From Bacillota bacterium (GTDB lineage Bacteria; Armatimonadota; HRBIN16), in assembly GCA_023511455.1 (NCBI GenBank), contig JAIMBJ010000012.1, positions 27,443-91,442 of the forward strand: a stretch of 64,000 nucleotides of DNA, read 5' to 3'. Below, piece after piece: positions 51,998 through 60,811 of this stretch (its first letter is position 1; each line of letters starts with the position of its first letter). The position numbers and the translations under genes were made by a program. A model generated the notes under the pieces. It ran no database searches. It was not told where the DNA came from and saw only the letters and a list, made by a program, of their open reading frames with translations.

Positions 51998-52003
51998 ATT
52001 ATA
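51998..52003 (-). promoter_or_regulatory. Possible -10 box of the HAD-glycosyltransferase operon
   Basis: Minus strand TATAAT (52003-51998), 6 bases before ATG 51991. No good -35 is seen. If used, transcription would start at or next to the initiation codon. Confidence 0.35.
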
Positions 52004-52070
52004 CCCGCCTTTGCGCGATGCCGACAGCAGGAGGCGGTTGTTTCATCTTCAGGAGAGGGGCTACAGGATG

Positions 52071-52159
52071 CCCTCACCCCTGTCCCCTCTCCCGACGCTG
52101 CGGGAGAGGGGTATTCGGCGCCCCCTTCCCTCGCAGGGAAGGGGGATGGGGGGTCAGGT
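52071..52159. repeat. Double-hairpin repeat, family B unit 1
   Basis: 89 bases, CCCTCACCCC to GGGGGGTCAGGT. Two hairpins: CCCCTCTCCC...GGGAGAGGGG and CCCCCTTCCCT...AGGGAAGGGGG. Nearly identical to 52256-52344. Confidence 0.88.
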
Positions 52160-52167
52160 CAGTTCAA

Positions 52168-52203
52168 CCTCACCCCCGGCCCCTCTCCTGCAAGGAGAGG
52201 GGT
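52168..52203. repeat. Family B half unit
   Basis: CCTCACCCCCGGCCCCTCTCC to GGAGAGGGGTG, the first hairpin only, placed between the two full units. Confidence 0.75.
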
Positions 52204-52255
52204 GTTTGGGCTCCCCAGTCTGTCACAGGAAAGGCGGTTCGGAGTGGCGAATCTG

Positions 52256-52344
52256 CCCTCACCCCCTGCCTCTCTCCCGACGCTGCGGGAGAGGGGTATT
52301 CGGCGCCCCCTTCCCTCGCAGGGAAGGGGGATGGGGGGTTAGGT
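52256..52344. repeat. Double-hairpin repeat, family B unit 2
   Basis: 89 bases, starting 185 bases after unit 1 begins. From CTCTCCCGACGCTGCGGGAG onward it is the same as unit 1 up to the last bases (GTTAGGT against GTCAGGT). Confidence 0.88.
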
Positions 52345-52383
52345 GTTTACGAATAGCAGGAAAACGCATTGCGGAGGCAAGGC

Positions 52384-52767
52384 ATGACGAAACAGGTCAT
52401 TAGCACCCCAGAGGCACCTGCGGCGATTGGTCCCTACTCGCAGGCGATTCGGGTGGGCAATCTGGTGTTCACGTCGGGGCAAATCCCGCTGCACCCGCAG
52501 ACGGGTGACATCGTGGGAGAGACCGCCGCGGAACAGGCGCGGCAGGTGTTGCACAACCTGCAGGCAGTGCTGCAGGCGGCGGGGGCGTCGCTGCAAAACG
52601 TAGTAAAAACCACCATCTTCCTCACCGACCTGTCGCAGTTCGCGGCGGTGAACGCGGTGTACGCCGAGTTCTTCCCCGAGAACCCGCCTGCCCGTTCCAC
52701 AGTGCAGGTGGCTGCCCTGCCGCGCGGCGTGCAGGTGGAGATCGAAGCCATCGCTATCGTGGAGTGA
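52384..52767 (+). CDS. ridA: RidA-family enamine/imine deaminase
   Basis: 127 residues from ATG 52384 (GCGGAGGCAAGG upstream). A-I-G-P-Y-S-Q-A-I-R near the start, F-T-S-G-Q-I-P-L at about 30, and P-A-R-S-T-V-Q-V-A-A-L-P with the substrate-binding Arg near residue 105. It hydrolyses reactive enamines formed by PLP enzymes such as threonine dehydratase. Full family length. The methyltransferase gene starts 10 bases downstream, perhaps by chance. Confidence 0.94.
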   Translation: MTKQVISTPEAPAAIGPYSQAIRVGNLVFTSGQIPLHPQTGDIVGETAAEQARQVLHNLQAVLQAAGASLQNVVKTTIFLTDLSQFAAVNAVYAEFFPENPPARSTVQVAALPRGVQVEIEAIAIVE

Positions 52768-52777
52768 GCGGTTCCTG

Positions 52778-55615
52778 ATGTCTACCGGCGGCTTTCGGCA
52801 GGAGGTACTGAACGTCTACCTGGCGACGCTGTTATCGCGGCGGGGGCTTATCGCACTGCCCGAACAGCGACTGCCACATGCGCTGCCCGATGTGCTGGTC
52901 TCCTTTCGCGGTTTGCGCCTGATTATCGAGGGCGAGGTGGACGACCAGCCGGGCGCAGACCTGCGGGCATGGAACAAGGCAGTGGAACGGGTGGATAGAG
53001 GGCTGGCGCACCTCGCGCTGGCAGTGGTGTACCCGCACACCCTGCGCCGTGCCTCCCCCGAAGAGGCGTTGCGTGCGCTGGAGAGCGTGAGTTTGCGTTT
53101 CAGCGTGTGTCGCACCCCGCCGCCAGAAAACCCCGACTGGCATACGGGCACGATAGACCACCTGCACGCCACCCTCGAGGGCGCGTACGCCCTGCTCGCC
53201 TCGGAGGACGAGGTGCGCGCGGCGGTGGAACTGCTCACCGAGGCGATTCACACCCTCGCCAACGCGCTGTATGGGCTTGGCGTCAGCGACGAACGGCTCG
53301 CCCTGCCGCTGGGCATCGCGCCTTCTGCCGTAGACCCCACGAAGGTGGAACAGAAAACCGCCGTTCGCCAGATTGCCGCCCTCGTGGTGGTCAACGCCAT
53401 GCTCTTTCAGGAGGAGCTGGTGCGCACCGACCCGCGCATCCAGACCCTGCACCAGTGCATGGAACAGCCCAGCCCGCACGACGCCCTGCTGCAGGTGTGG
53501 CAGTTCGTCCTGTACCACATCAACTACCATGCGGTGTTCGACCTCGCGCGGAAGCTACTGCAGACCCTCCCGCCCGACCGCACGCTGGACGACGCCCTGC
53601 GCCGGTGCGCCCAGACGGTGCGCGAAATCGCTCGACGACGGGTTCTGCTGCGCCACGACCTCGCCGGAAGGGTGTATCACCTGCTGCTGGGCAGTATCGC
53701 CAAGCCGCTGGGAACCTACTACACCTCCGTCGCGGCGGCGACCATCCTCCTGCGCGTTGCCCTGCAGCCCGAACGTTGGGAGCAGATTCGCTGGGAAGAC
53801 CCCCACAGCGCGGGCAGCCTGCGCATCGCCGACCTCGCCTGCGGCACGGGTACCCTGCTGATGGCGGCACTGCAAGCGGTTACCGATAACTTCCTGCGCG
53901 CCGCCACCCTGCAAAGCGCCGCCGACCTGCAAACACACCGCCGCCAGCTGCTGGCGCAGATGCTGGAGAACGGGCTGTGGGGCTTCGACGTGCTGCAGTC
54001 GGCGGTACACCTCACCGCCACCACCCTCGCCCTGCCCATCCCCGAAGTGATGGTGAAGGGGATGCACCTGTACACCATGCCGCTTGGCGTGCAGGACGGC
54101 GAGGCGCGGCTGGGCAGTATCGACCTCGTGCAGGACGCCCCCGCGCAGGTCGCGCTCTCCCTCTTTCCCACCGAAGCGCAGCGCGTCACCGACGACTCCG
54201 CCGGGGCGCAGGGCGTGCGCGTGCCCAAACTGCACCTCATCTGCATGAACCCGCCCTTCACCCGCACCTGCGGCGATAACCTGCTGTTCGGCTCGGCGAG
54301 CCAGGAAGAGCGCACGCAGCTGCAACACGCCCTGCAGGAACGCATCCGACGCAACCAGCTGCAGGCTTCGGTGACCGCGGGACTGGGTGCCGTGTTCATC
54401 GCGCTGGCAGACCGCTACCTGTTGCCCAGAGGACGCCTCGCCTTCGTGTTGCCCAAGGCGTTGCTGTCGGGGGTGGAGTGGCAGCCCTCGCGCCAGCTGC
54501 TGGGCAAAGGCTATCATCTGGAGACAGTCATCGTCAGCCACGACCCCGCGCGATGGAACTTCTCGGAAAACACCGACCTGAGCGAGGTGCTGTTCGTGGC
54601 GCGCAGGGGACGCCCCTCCCCCGACGACCGCACGCTGTACGTGAACCTGTGGCGCAACCCCGATAACCCCGTGGACGCGCTGATGACCGCCGAGGCCATC
54701 CGCCAGGCATCACTGTCGCCCGCGTCGGACGCCGCGCATCCCCTGTGGCTGGGCGACGAGAAGGTGGGCGAAGCGGTGCAGGTGCCGTGGGCGAAACTGC
54801 GTGAGCAACCGCACTGGATGACCCCCTGCGCCTTCGCACAGGGCGAACTGGTGCACGCGCTGTGGAGCCTGCAGGAACGCGGCGAATGGCAGGGCGCGAG
54901 CGTGCCCCTCTGCCCGCTGCGCGAACTCGGAGAGCTGGGACCGGACATCCGCCGCCTATGGGCAACTTTCGATGTGGTTGACCAACCACCCGGTACACCC
55001 GCTGTCTGGGGACACGATTCCGAAAAGGCTGTGACGCCGCTACAGCAACCCAACAGCTACCTCGTCCGGAAGGCGACACCGAAAGAGCAGCAATCTCTCG
55101 AATACTACAAAACTCTTCTGGCACAGGTGGGAAACATCATCATCGTGGAGCGCATGTGGTTGAACACCCAGCGTCTGATTGCCGCGTGGCTGCCCGAGGC
55201 GGTGCTGGCGGCATCGTGGTGGCCCGTGCGCCTGAAGGCGGGGCTGGACGATGCGGCGGGGAAGTCGCTGGTACTGTGGCTCAACAGCACGCTGGGGGTG
55301 TTGCTGCTGATTGCCAACCGCGTGGAGACACGGGGGGCATGGACGAAGTTCAAAAAGCCCACCTTGAGCGCGATGCCGGTGCTGGACGTGCGCGGGCTGA
55401 AGAAGGGCGCATTGCGTCGGCTGGCGCAGACCTTTGACGCGCTGGCGGAGCAGCCTTTGCTGTCCCTGCCACAGATGCCGCAGGACGACACCCGTTGCGC
55501 CATCGACGAGGCTCTCCGTGCGGTACTGGGGCTGCCCGACCTGACTCCCCTGCGCGAGGCGCTGGCACGCGAGCCGGTGGTCTGCCTGCAGCCCCTGCGC
55601 CAGCGCAGGCGATAG
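52778..55615 (+). CDS. Large N6-adenine DNA methyltransferase with a degenerate nuclease-like N-terminus
   Basis: 945 residues. Motif X/start G-T-Y-Y-T-S (312-317), SAM-binding motif I A-D-L-A-C-G-T-G (351-358), G-F-D-V (402-405) and catalytic motif IV N-P-P-F (491-494), as in type I/IIG N6-adenine methylases. The C-terminus (about 620-945) would recognise DNA. Residues 30-60 read P-D-V-L-V then I-I-E-G-E-V, resembling the PD-(D/E)xK core with Lys changed to Glu53. No separate restriction or specificity gene flanks it. It is probably an orphan or type IIG-related enzyme without cleavage; a defence role is possible. Confidence 0.8.
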   Translation: MSTGGFRQEVLNVYLATLLSRRGLIALPEQRLPHALPDVLVSFRGLRLIIEGEVDDQPGADLRAWNKAVERVDRGLAHLALAVVYPHTLRRASPEEALRALESVSLRFSVCRTPPPENPDWHTGTIDHLHATLEGAYALLASEDEVRAAVELLTEAIHTLANALYGLGVSDERLALPLGIAPSAVDPTKVEQKTAVRQIAALVVVNAMLFQEELVRTDPRIQTLHQCMEQPSPHDALLQVWQFVLYHINYHAVFDLARKLLQTLPPDRTLDDALRRCAQTVREIARRRVLLRHDLAGRVYHLLLGSIAKPLGTYYTSVAAATILLRVALQPERWEQIRWEDPHSAGSLRIADLACGTGTLLMAALQAVTDNFLRAATLQSAADLQTHRRQLLAQMLENGLWGFDVLQSAVHLTATTLALPIPEVMVKGMHLYTMPLGVQDGEARLGSIDLVQDAPAQVALSLFPTEAQRVTDDSAGAQGVRVPKLHLICMNPPFTRTCGDNLLFGSASQEERTQLQHALQERIRRNQLQASVTAGLGAVFIALADRYLLPRGRLAFVLPKALLSGVEWQPSRQLLGKGYHLETVIVSHDPARWNFSENTDLSEVLFVARRGRPSPDDRTLYVNLWRNPDNPVDALMTAEAIRQASLSPASDAAHPLWLGDEKVGEAVQVPWAKLREQPHWMTPCAFAQGELVHALWSLQERGEWQGASVPLCPLRELGELGPDIRRLWATFDVVDQPPGTPAVWGHDSEKAVTPLQQPNSYLVRKATPKEQQSLEYYKTLLAQVGNIIIVERMWLNTQRLIAAWLPEAVLAASWWPVRLKAGLDDAAGKSLVLWLNSTLGVLLLIANRVETRGAWTKFKKPTLSAMPVLDVRGLKKGALRRLAQTFDALAEQPLLSLPQMPQDDTRCAIDEALRAVLGLPDLTPLREALAREPVVCLQPLRQRRR

Positions 55616-55705
55616 GCGCATACCGCCGGGGCGTGTCCCCTGCCCCTTGATTTTGCCGTGCCGCACCCAGTACCATGTACGCCGAAAACGGTTGGGAGGA
55701 GGCGG

Positions 55706-56392
55706 ATGGAGCAGAGGTTATCCCCGTCCGAACTGGCGCGGGAGGTGGTACGGCGGCTGGACGCACAGCACGGGCGTCCTGTCTTGAAACAGCGGATGCC
55801 CCCACTGGAGGAACTGGTGGCGTGCATCCTGTCGCAGCACACCTCCGACGTGAACTCGGGCAGGGCGTATCAGCAGCTGCGCGAGCGATTTCCCAGCTGG
55901 GAGGCGGTCATGGACGCCCCCACGCAGCTGGTGGAGGAAACCATTCGCCCGGGTGGGCTCGCCAGCAGTAAAGCGCCGCGCATTCAGGCGGTATTGCGCG
56001 CCATCGCCGAACGCAACGGCGGCACGCCGAGCCTGGACTTCCTGCAGCAGATGGACACCGAATCCGCCCGCCGCTACCTGTTGAGCCTGCCGGGCGTCGG
56101 TCCCAAAACCGCCGCGATTGTGCTTTGCTTCTCGCTGGGCAGGCCGGTGATTCCGGTGGACACCCATGTCTTTCGCGTCTCGTGGAGGCTGGGGTTCTTC
56201 GACCGTCGGGTGGGCGAGGCGAAGGCGCACGACCTGCTACAGCAGATGGTACCTGAAGAGGACATCTACGCCTTTCATGTGCATCTTATCCGGCACGGCA
56301 GGCAGGTGTGCAAGGCGCAACGCCCCCGCTGCGAGCAGTGTGTGCTGGCGGACCTGTGCGCATACCGGCAGCAGATGTTGTCGGAGGTTTAA
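55706..56392 (+). CDS. nth: Endonuclease III (DNA glycosylase/AP lyase)
   Basis: 228 residues from ATG 55706 (GGGAGGAGG upstream). Helix-hairpin-helix L-P-G-V-G-P-K-T-A-A with catalytic Lys134, Asp152 in P-V-D-T-H-V, and a 4Fe-4S cluster C-x6-C-x2-C-x5-C at 202, 209, 212 and 218. It removes oxidised pyrimidines in base-excision repair. All key residues are present. It lies 90 bases after the methyltransferase gene; no strong hairpin separates them. Confidence 0.94.
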   Translation: MEQRLSPSELAREVVRRLDAQHGRPVLKQRMPPLEELVACILSQHTSDVNSGRAYQQLRERFPSWEAVMDAPTQLVEETIRPGGLASSKAPRIQAVLRAIAERNGGTPSLDFLQQMDTESARRYLLSLPGVGPKTAAIVLCFSLGRPVIPVDTHVFRVSWRLGFFDRRVGEAKAHDLLQQMVPEEDIYAFHVHLIRHGRQVCKAQRPRCEQCVLADLCAYRQQMLSEV

Positions 56393-56545
56393 TTGCCCTT
56401 GCGTCAGCCGTTTGACCGACGCCAGAGTTGCGCGCAACGCGGCGGCACACCGTTGATGCGGAGGAACAGGTATAATCTCCTAGCGGTTATAATTATATAT
56501 CGTATAGAAACCGGGCTCCTGTGGCAGAGGTGTCGCCGCCAGTGA

Positions 56546-56574
56546 TTGACCACCATGCGCTCAGGTGCTATGAT
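56546..56574 (+). promoter_or_regulatory. Sigma70 promoter of the 2-oxoglutarate dehydrogenase operon
   Basis: TTGACC (56546-56551), a 17-base spacer, TATGAT (56569-56574), 36 bases before ATG 56611. Upstream AT-rich boxes at 56471 and 56488 (TATAAT twice) lack -35 partners. Confidence 0.78.
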
Positions 56575-56610
56575 GATGTTTGCGGGCGTTAGGGGGAGGA
56601 TAGAACGACC

Positions 56611-59481
56611 ATGACACACAAAGCCGACAAGCAACCCTGGCAGGGTTTGTCTCCGTTAAACCTTGCTTACCTTGCTGGACTTTATGAGGCATATCAGCGG
56701 GAACCGCAATCCGTACCTCTGGAGTTTCGCGAGCTTTTCCAGCGATTTGGCGCGCCTCCGGTGGTGGACGTGCCCCCCAGTGTGCCGACAGGCGTGGACT
56801 GCCGTGTGATTGCTGCTGCCGTGACGCTGGCGCGAGCCATCCGGGCGCACGGACACCGCGCGGCGCAGATTGACCCGCTGGGCACGCCTCCCCCCGGTGA
56901 CGCCACTCTACAGCCAGAGACACATGGTATCACCGAACAGCAGCTGCGCACGCTGCCCGGGCATATTATCGGCGGTGTACTCAGTCATGATGCCCCGGAC
57001 GCATGGACGGTCATCCAGCGATTGCGTGCGGTGTATCAGGGCACCATCGGCTACGAGTTCGAGCATCTGGAGCGGGCGGAAGAGCGGGCATGGTGGGAAG
57101 AGGCGGTGGAATCGCGTCGCTTCGCGCCACCCAACGACCCGATAGACGAGAAGGGACTGCTGTATCGCCTCACCGAAGTAGGAGCACTGGAGCGATTCTT
57201 GCACCGCGCCTTTCCCGGCCACATCCGCTTCTCGCTGGAAGGGCTGGGCATGATGATACCGATGCTCGACGAGCTCATCACCGATGCCGCGCGCGCCGGT
57301 ACCCGCTACATCCTGCTGGGCATGGCGCACCGGGGACGGCTCAACGTGCTGGCACACATTCTGGGCAAGCCCTACGAGCAGATTATCGCCGAGTTTCTGG
57401 GGGTGCAGAATCCGCCGGGCGTTGCCTACGCGGGCAGTAGCGACGAGGGATGGACCGGAGACGTGGTCTACCATCTGGGCGGCTATCGCGCCTTCCAGCA
57501 GGGCGAGCAGGTGCGCATGGACATCTACCTTGCGCCCAACCCCAGTCATCTCGAGTGGGTGAACCCGGTGGTGGAAGGCATGGCGCGCGCCTGTGGGGAA
57601 CGACGCGACCGGGCAGGCGCACCGGAACAGGATGAGCGCATCTCGCTGGCGGTGCTGATACACGGCGATGCCGCCTTCCCTGCGCAGGGCATTGTTGCCG
57701 AAACGCTCAACCTCTATCGGCTTCCCGGCTATCGAACAGGTGGAACCATTCACCTCATTGCCAACAACCAGATTGGCTTTACCACTTTGCCCCAGCATGG
57801 ACGGTCTACCCAGTATGCCAGCGACCTTGCCAAAGGGTTCGACCTGCCGGTTATCCACGTGAACGCGGACGACCCCGAAGCCTGCCTGACGGCTGTGCGC
57901 CTGGCGCACGCCTACCGCGAGCGATTCCTGAAAGATGTGATTATCGACCTGGTGGGCTATCGCCGCTGGGGGCATAACGAGAACGACGAACCCACCTTCA
58001 CCCAGCCGCAGATGTATGCGCGCATCGGCCAGCACCCAACTGTGCGCGAGCTGTGGGTGCGTCGGCTGGTGGCAAAAGGGGTCATCACCCAGCAAGAGGC
58101 AGACCGAATGTTGCAGGAGGCTATCGAGCGCCTGCATGCTTTAAGGCGCAAGGTGGCGGAGAATGTCGAAATCCATATCCGCAAACCGCTGGCGGGACTG
58201 GAAGCGGGCGGTGAATTCGGCGGACTGGGCAGTCTGGAAGTGGAAGAGCGCATCGATACGGGTGTAGACCCTGCGCTGTTGCAGCGGCTGAACACGGAGG
58301 TGACGCAGGTTCCGGAAGGTTTCCACCTGCACCCGAAGCTGCAGAAACCGTTCGCTGTGCGGCGCCAGGCATTGACGGCAGAGGGAAAGGTAGACTGGGC
58401 ACACGCCGAGATTCTCGCCCTGGCGTCCATTCTGGCGGAGGGTACGCCCATTCGGCTGACAGGGCAAGATGTTAGTCGCGGGACGTTCAACCAGCGGCAT
58501 CTGGTTCTGCACGATGTGGAAACGGGCGAACAGTATAACCTGCTGCAGCACCTGCCCTCCGCGCGGGCGTCCTTTGAGGTGTGGGACAGTCCGCTGTCGG
58601 AGGCGGCGGTGCTGGGGTTCGAATACGGATACAGTGTACAGGCAGAGAAGACGCTGGTGCTGTGGGAGGCACAGTACGGCGATTTTGCCAACTCGGCACA
58701 GGTGATTATCGACCAGTTCATCGTATCGGGTCGCTCCAAGTGGGGACAGCGCAGCGGGCTTGTGTTGCTGTTGCCGCACGGCTACGAGGGGAGGGGTCCC
58801 GAGCACTCTAGTGCTCGTCTGGAGCGGTTCCTGCAGCTCGCGGCGGAGAACAACATCATCGTGGCAAACTGCTCGACGCCTGCCCAGTACTTTCACATCC
58901 TGCGCCGACAGGCGAAATTGCTCACACTCGATCCGCGCCCACTGGTCTTGCTGACTCCCAAGAGTCTGCTGCGCCATCCGATGGCGGTGTCTACTCCGCA
59001 GGAGCTGGCACTGGGGCGGTTCCGTCATCTGCTTCATGAACGACGACCCTCCAGCGAAGCCCGGCAGGTGCATCGGCTCATCCTGTGCAGTGGAAAGGTG
59101 TACTATGACCTTCTGGCGACGGGCAAGCTCAGCCCGGATTCATCGCAGTATGAGCCGCGCATTGCGGTGGCGCGGCTGGAACAGTTCTACCCATTCCCCG
59201 CGCAGGAGATTGCGGAACTGCTGCAGCACTATCCGAATCTGCAGGAAGTGGTGTGGTTGCAGGAAGAACCCCGTAACATGGGAGGCTGGTTGTTCGTGGC
59301 GCCGCGCCTGCGTGATATTCTGGGTATTCAACTGCCCCTGCACTACATCGGGCGGGCGCGCATGGCGAGCCCTGCCGAGGGAATGCACGAGTGGCACCAG
59401 CAGTACCAGGCGCAAATCGTCGCCGCCGCTTTCGACCTGGTAGGGGAATCGCAAGATATGCAAGTGCCAATTAGAGCGTGA
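56611..59481 (+). CDS. sucA: 2-oxoglutarate dehydrogenase E1 component
   Basis: 956 residues, usual length for SucA. The N-terminal segment L-N-L-A-Y-L-A-G-L-Y-E-A-Y matches the E2-binding start. The thiamine-diphosphate domain has G-M-A-H-R-G-R-L-N-V-L and H-G-D-A-A-F-P-A-Q-G, and G-H-N-E-N-D-E-P-T-F near residue 450. The C-terminal transketolase-like part has F-E-Y-G-Y-S and Y-G-D-F-A-N-S-A-Q. It decarboxylates 2-oxoglutarate in the TCA cycle and passes the succinyl group to E2. AGGGGGAGGATAG precedes ATG 56611. It is followed by the E2 gene after 12 bases. Confidence 0.96.
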   Translation: MTHKADKQPWQGLSPLNLAYLAGLYEAYQREPQSVPLEFRELFQRFGAPPVVDVPPSVPTGVDCRVIAAAVTLARAIRAHGHRAAQIDPLGTPPPGDATLQPETHGITEQQLRTLPGHIIGGVLSHDAPDAWTVIQRLRAVYQGTIGYEFEHLERAEERAWWEEAVESRRFAPPNDPIDEKGLLYRLTEVGALERFLHRAFPGHIRFSLEGLGMMIPMLDELITDAARAGTRYILLGMAHRGRLNVLAHILGKPYEQIIAEFLGVQNPPGVAYAGSSDEGWTGDVVYHLGGYRAFQQGEQVRMDIYLAPNPSHLEWVNPVVEGMARACGERRDRAGAPEQDERISLAVLIHGDAAFPAQGIVAETLNLYRLPGYRTGGTIHLIANNQIGFTTLPQHGRSTQYASDLAKGFDLPVIHVNADDPEACLTAVRLAHAYRERFLKDVIIDLVGYRRWGHNENDEPTFTQPQMYARIGQHPTVRELWVRRLVAKGVITQQEADRMLQEAIERLHALRRKVAENVEIHIRKPLAGLEAGGEFGGLGSLEVEERIDTGVDPALLQRLNTEVTQVPEGFHLHPKLQKPFAVRRQALTAEGKVDWAHAEILALASILAEGTPIRLTGQDVSRGTFNQRHLVLHDVETGEQYNLLQHLPSARASFEVWDSPLSEAAVLGFEYGYSVQAEKTLVLWEAQYGDFANSAQVIIDQFIVSGRSKWGQRSGLVLLLPHGYEGRGPEHSSARLERFLQLAAENNIIVANCSTPAQYFHILRRQAKLLTLDPRPLVLLTPKSLLRHPMAVSTPQELALGRFRHLLHERRPSSEARQVHRLILCSGKVYYDLLATGKLSPDSSQYEPRIAVARLEQFYPFPAQEIAELLQHYPNLQEVVWLQEEPRNMGGWLFVAPRLRDILGIQLPLHYIGRARMASPAEGMHEWHQQYQAQIVAAAFDLVGESQDMQVPIRA

Positions 59482-59493
59482 AGGAGGACAAGG

Positions 59494-60711
59494 ATGCCCA
59501 TCGAAATCCGCGTGCCGATGCTGGCAGAGACGGTCATGGAAGCCACCGTCGGCAAATGGCTCAAGCGAGAAGGGGAACGAGTGTCGGTTGGGGAGCCTCT
59601 GGTGGAACTGGAAACCGACAAGGTGAACGCGGAGGTGCCGGCCGACCACGCAGGCGTGTTGCAGCGAATCCTCCGCGCGGAGGGCGAGGTGGTACGCCCG
59701 GGCGATGTGCTGGCGATGCTGGAGGAAACCGAAGCCTCAGAGACTTCCGCCCCGACAGCGCAAGCCCCTGAGGAAACCGATGGACGAGCCACCCCCGTTG
59801 CCCGCAAGATGGCGGAAGAGCTGGGTATCGACCTGCGCGAGGTTCGCGGCACCGGCGCAGGCGGCAGGATTACGCGCGAGGACGTGCAGGCATACCTCCG
59901 TGAACGCGAGCAAGTTCAAGAAAGCCCCACACCACCGCCAGCGGAAGAACCAACACCACCGCCGGTCGCCACACCTCCTCTGGCTACCCCTGTCCTCTCT
60001 CCACCTGGTGCGCGAGCCGAAACCCGCCAGCGCCTCTCTCGGCGGCGGCTCACCATCGCCCGCCGTCTGGTGGAAGCACAACACACTGCCGCGATGCTCA
60101 CCACCTTCAACGAAGTCGACATGAGCGCGGTGATTGCGCTGCGGGCGAAGTGGAAAGAGCGGTTCCAGCAGCAGTATGGGGTCAGTCTGGGCTTCATGCC
60201 CTTCTTTGTGAAGGCGGTCATCGGTGCGCTCAGGGAGTTTCCCCAGCTGAACGCCGAGCTGCAGGGCGAGGAGCTGGTGCTGAAGCACTATTACGACATC
60301 GGTATCGCCATCGGCGACCCCGAGGGGCTGGTGGTGCCCGTGCTGCGCGATGCCGATAAGATGAGTTTCGTTCAGATTGAAAAAGCGATCGCGCAGTTTG
60401 TGGAGAAGGCACGCAATCACACGCTGACGCTGGAAGAGCTGCAGGGTGGTACGTTCACCATCACCAACGGAGGCGTATTCGGCTCCCTGCTCTCTACACC
60501 CATCCTGAACCCGCCCCAGGTGGGTATTCTGGGCATGCACCGCATTCAGGATCGTCCCGTGGTGATCGATGGGCAAATCGCGATACGTCCGATGATGTAC
60601 GTCGCGTTGAGCTACGACCACCGGGTGGTTGACGGTCGTGAGGCGGTGCTGTTTCTGGTGCGGGTGAAACAGCTGATTGAAGACCCCGAGCGTCTGCTGC
60701 TGGAGGGGTAG
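59494..60711 (+). CDS. sucB: 2-oxoglutarate dehydrogenase E2 (dihydrolipoyl succinyltransferase)
   Basis: 405 residues. One lipoyl domain (1-77) with lipoylated Lys43 in E-T-D-K-V-N. An E3/E1-binding domain at about 95-135 ([13 protein letters not shown]). A Pro-rich linker. A catalytic domain (about 175-405) ending S-Y-D-H-R-V-V-D-G with His376 and Asp380. It moves succinyl from E1 to CoA. AAGGAGGACAAGG lies before ATG 59494. E3 (lipoamide dehydrogenase) is not in the window. Confidence 0.96.
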   Translation: MPIEIRVPMLAETVMEATVGKWLKREGERVSVGEPLVELETDKVNAEVPADHAGVLQRILRAEGEVVRPGDVLAMLEETEASETSAPTAQAPEETDGRATPVARKMAEELGIDLREVRGTGAGGRITREDVQAYLREREQVQESPTPPPAEEPTPPPVATPPLATPVLSPPGARAETRQRLSRRRLTIARRLVEAQHTAAMLTTFNEVDMSAVIALRAKWKERFQQQYGVSLGFMPFFVKAVIGALREFPQLNAELQGEELVLKHYYDIGIAIGDPEGLVVPVLRDADKMSFVQIEKAIAQFVEKARNHTLTLEELQGGTFTITNGGVFGSLLSTPILNPPQVGILGMHRIQDRPVVIDGQIAIRPMMYVALSYDHRVVDGREAVLFLVRVKQLIEDPERLLLEG

Positions 60712-60721
60712 GTGTTGGTTG

Positions 60722-60809
60722 CCCTCACCCCCGTCCCCTCTCCCACGCTGTGGGAGAGGGGTGTTCGGCACCCCCTTCCCTCGTAGGGAAGGGGGTTGGG
60801 GGGTTAGGT
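60722..60809. repeat. Double-hairpin repeat, family B unit 3
   Basis: 88 bases, CCCTCACCCC to GGGGGGTTAGGT, matching units at 52071 and 52256 with about ten differences, several compensatory. It lies between the convergent sucB and mannosidase genes and may terminate both. Confidence 0.85.
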
Positions 60810-60811
60810 AG

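Larger units (their letters stand above)
51992..52383. other. Repeat-rich intergenic region
   Basis: 392 bases with no real gene. It holds two near-identical 89-base family B units, a half unit between them, and a ribosome site for ridA at the end. Its open frames are translations of the repeats. Confidence 0.75.

Noticed and set aside
52071..52344. Regularly spaced repeats as a possible CRISPR array
   Set aside because: Only two full units 185 bases apart with a degenerate half unit between; the repeats are hairpins of 89 bases and no cas gene is near.
51609..52403. Open frames across the family B repeats with P-A-P-L-L-Q-G-E-G-like translations
   Set aside because: They are translations of hairpin repeats, overlap the HAD gene on the other strand, and have no ribosome sites or family match.
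56471..56493. Two TATAAT boxes upstream of sucA as main promoters
   Set aside because: Neither has a -35 at 15-19 bases; the promoter at 56546-56574 fits far better.
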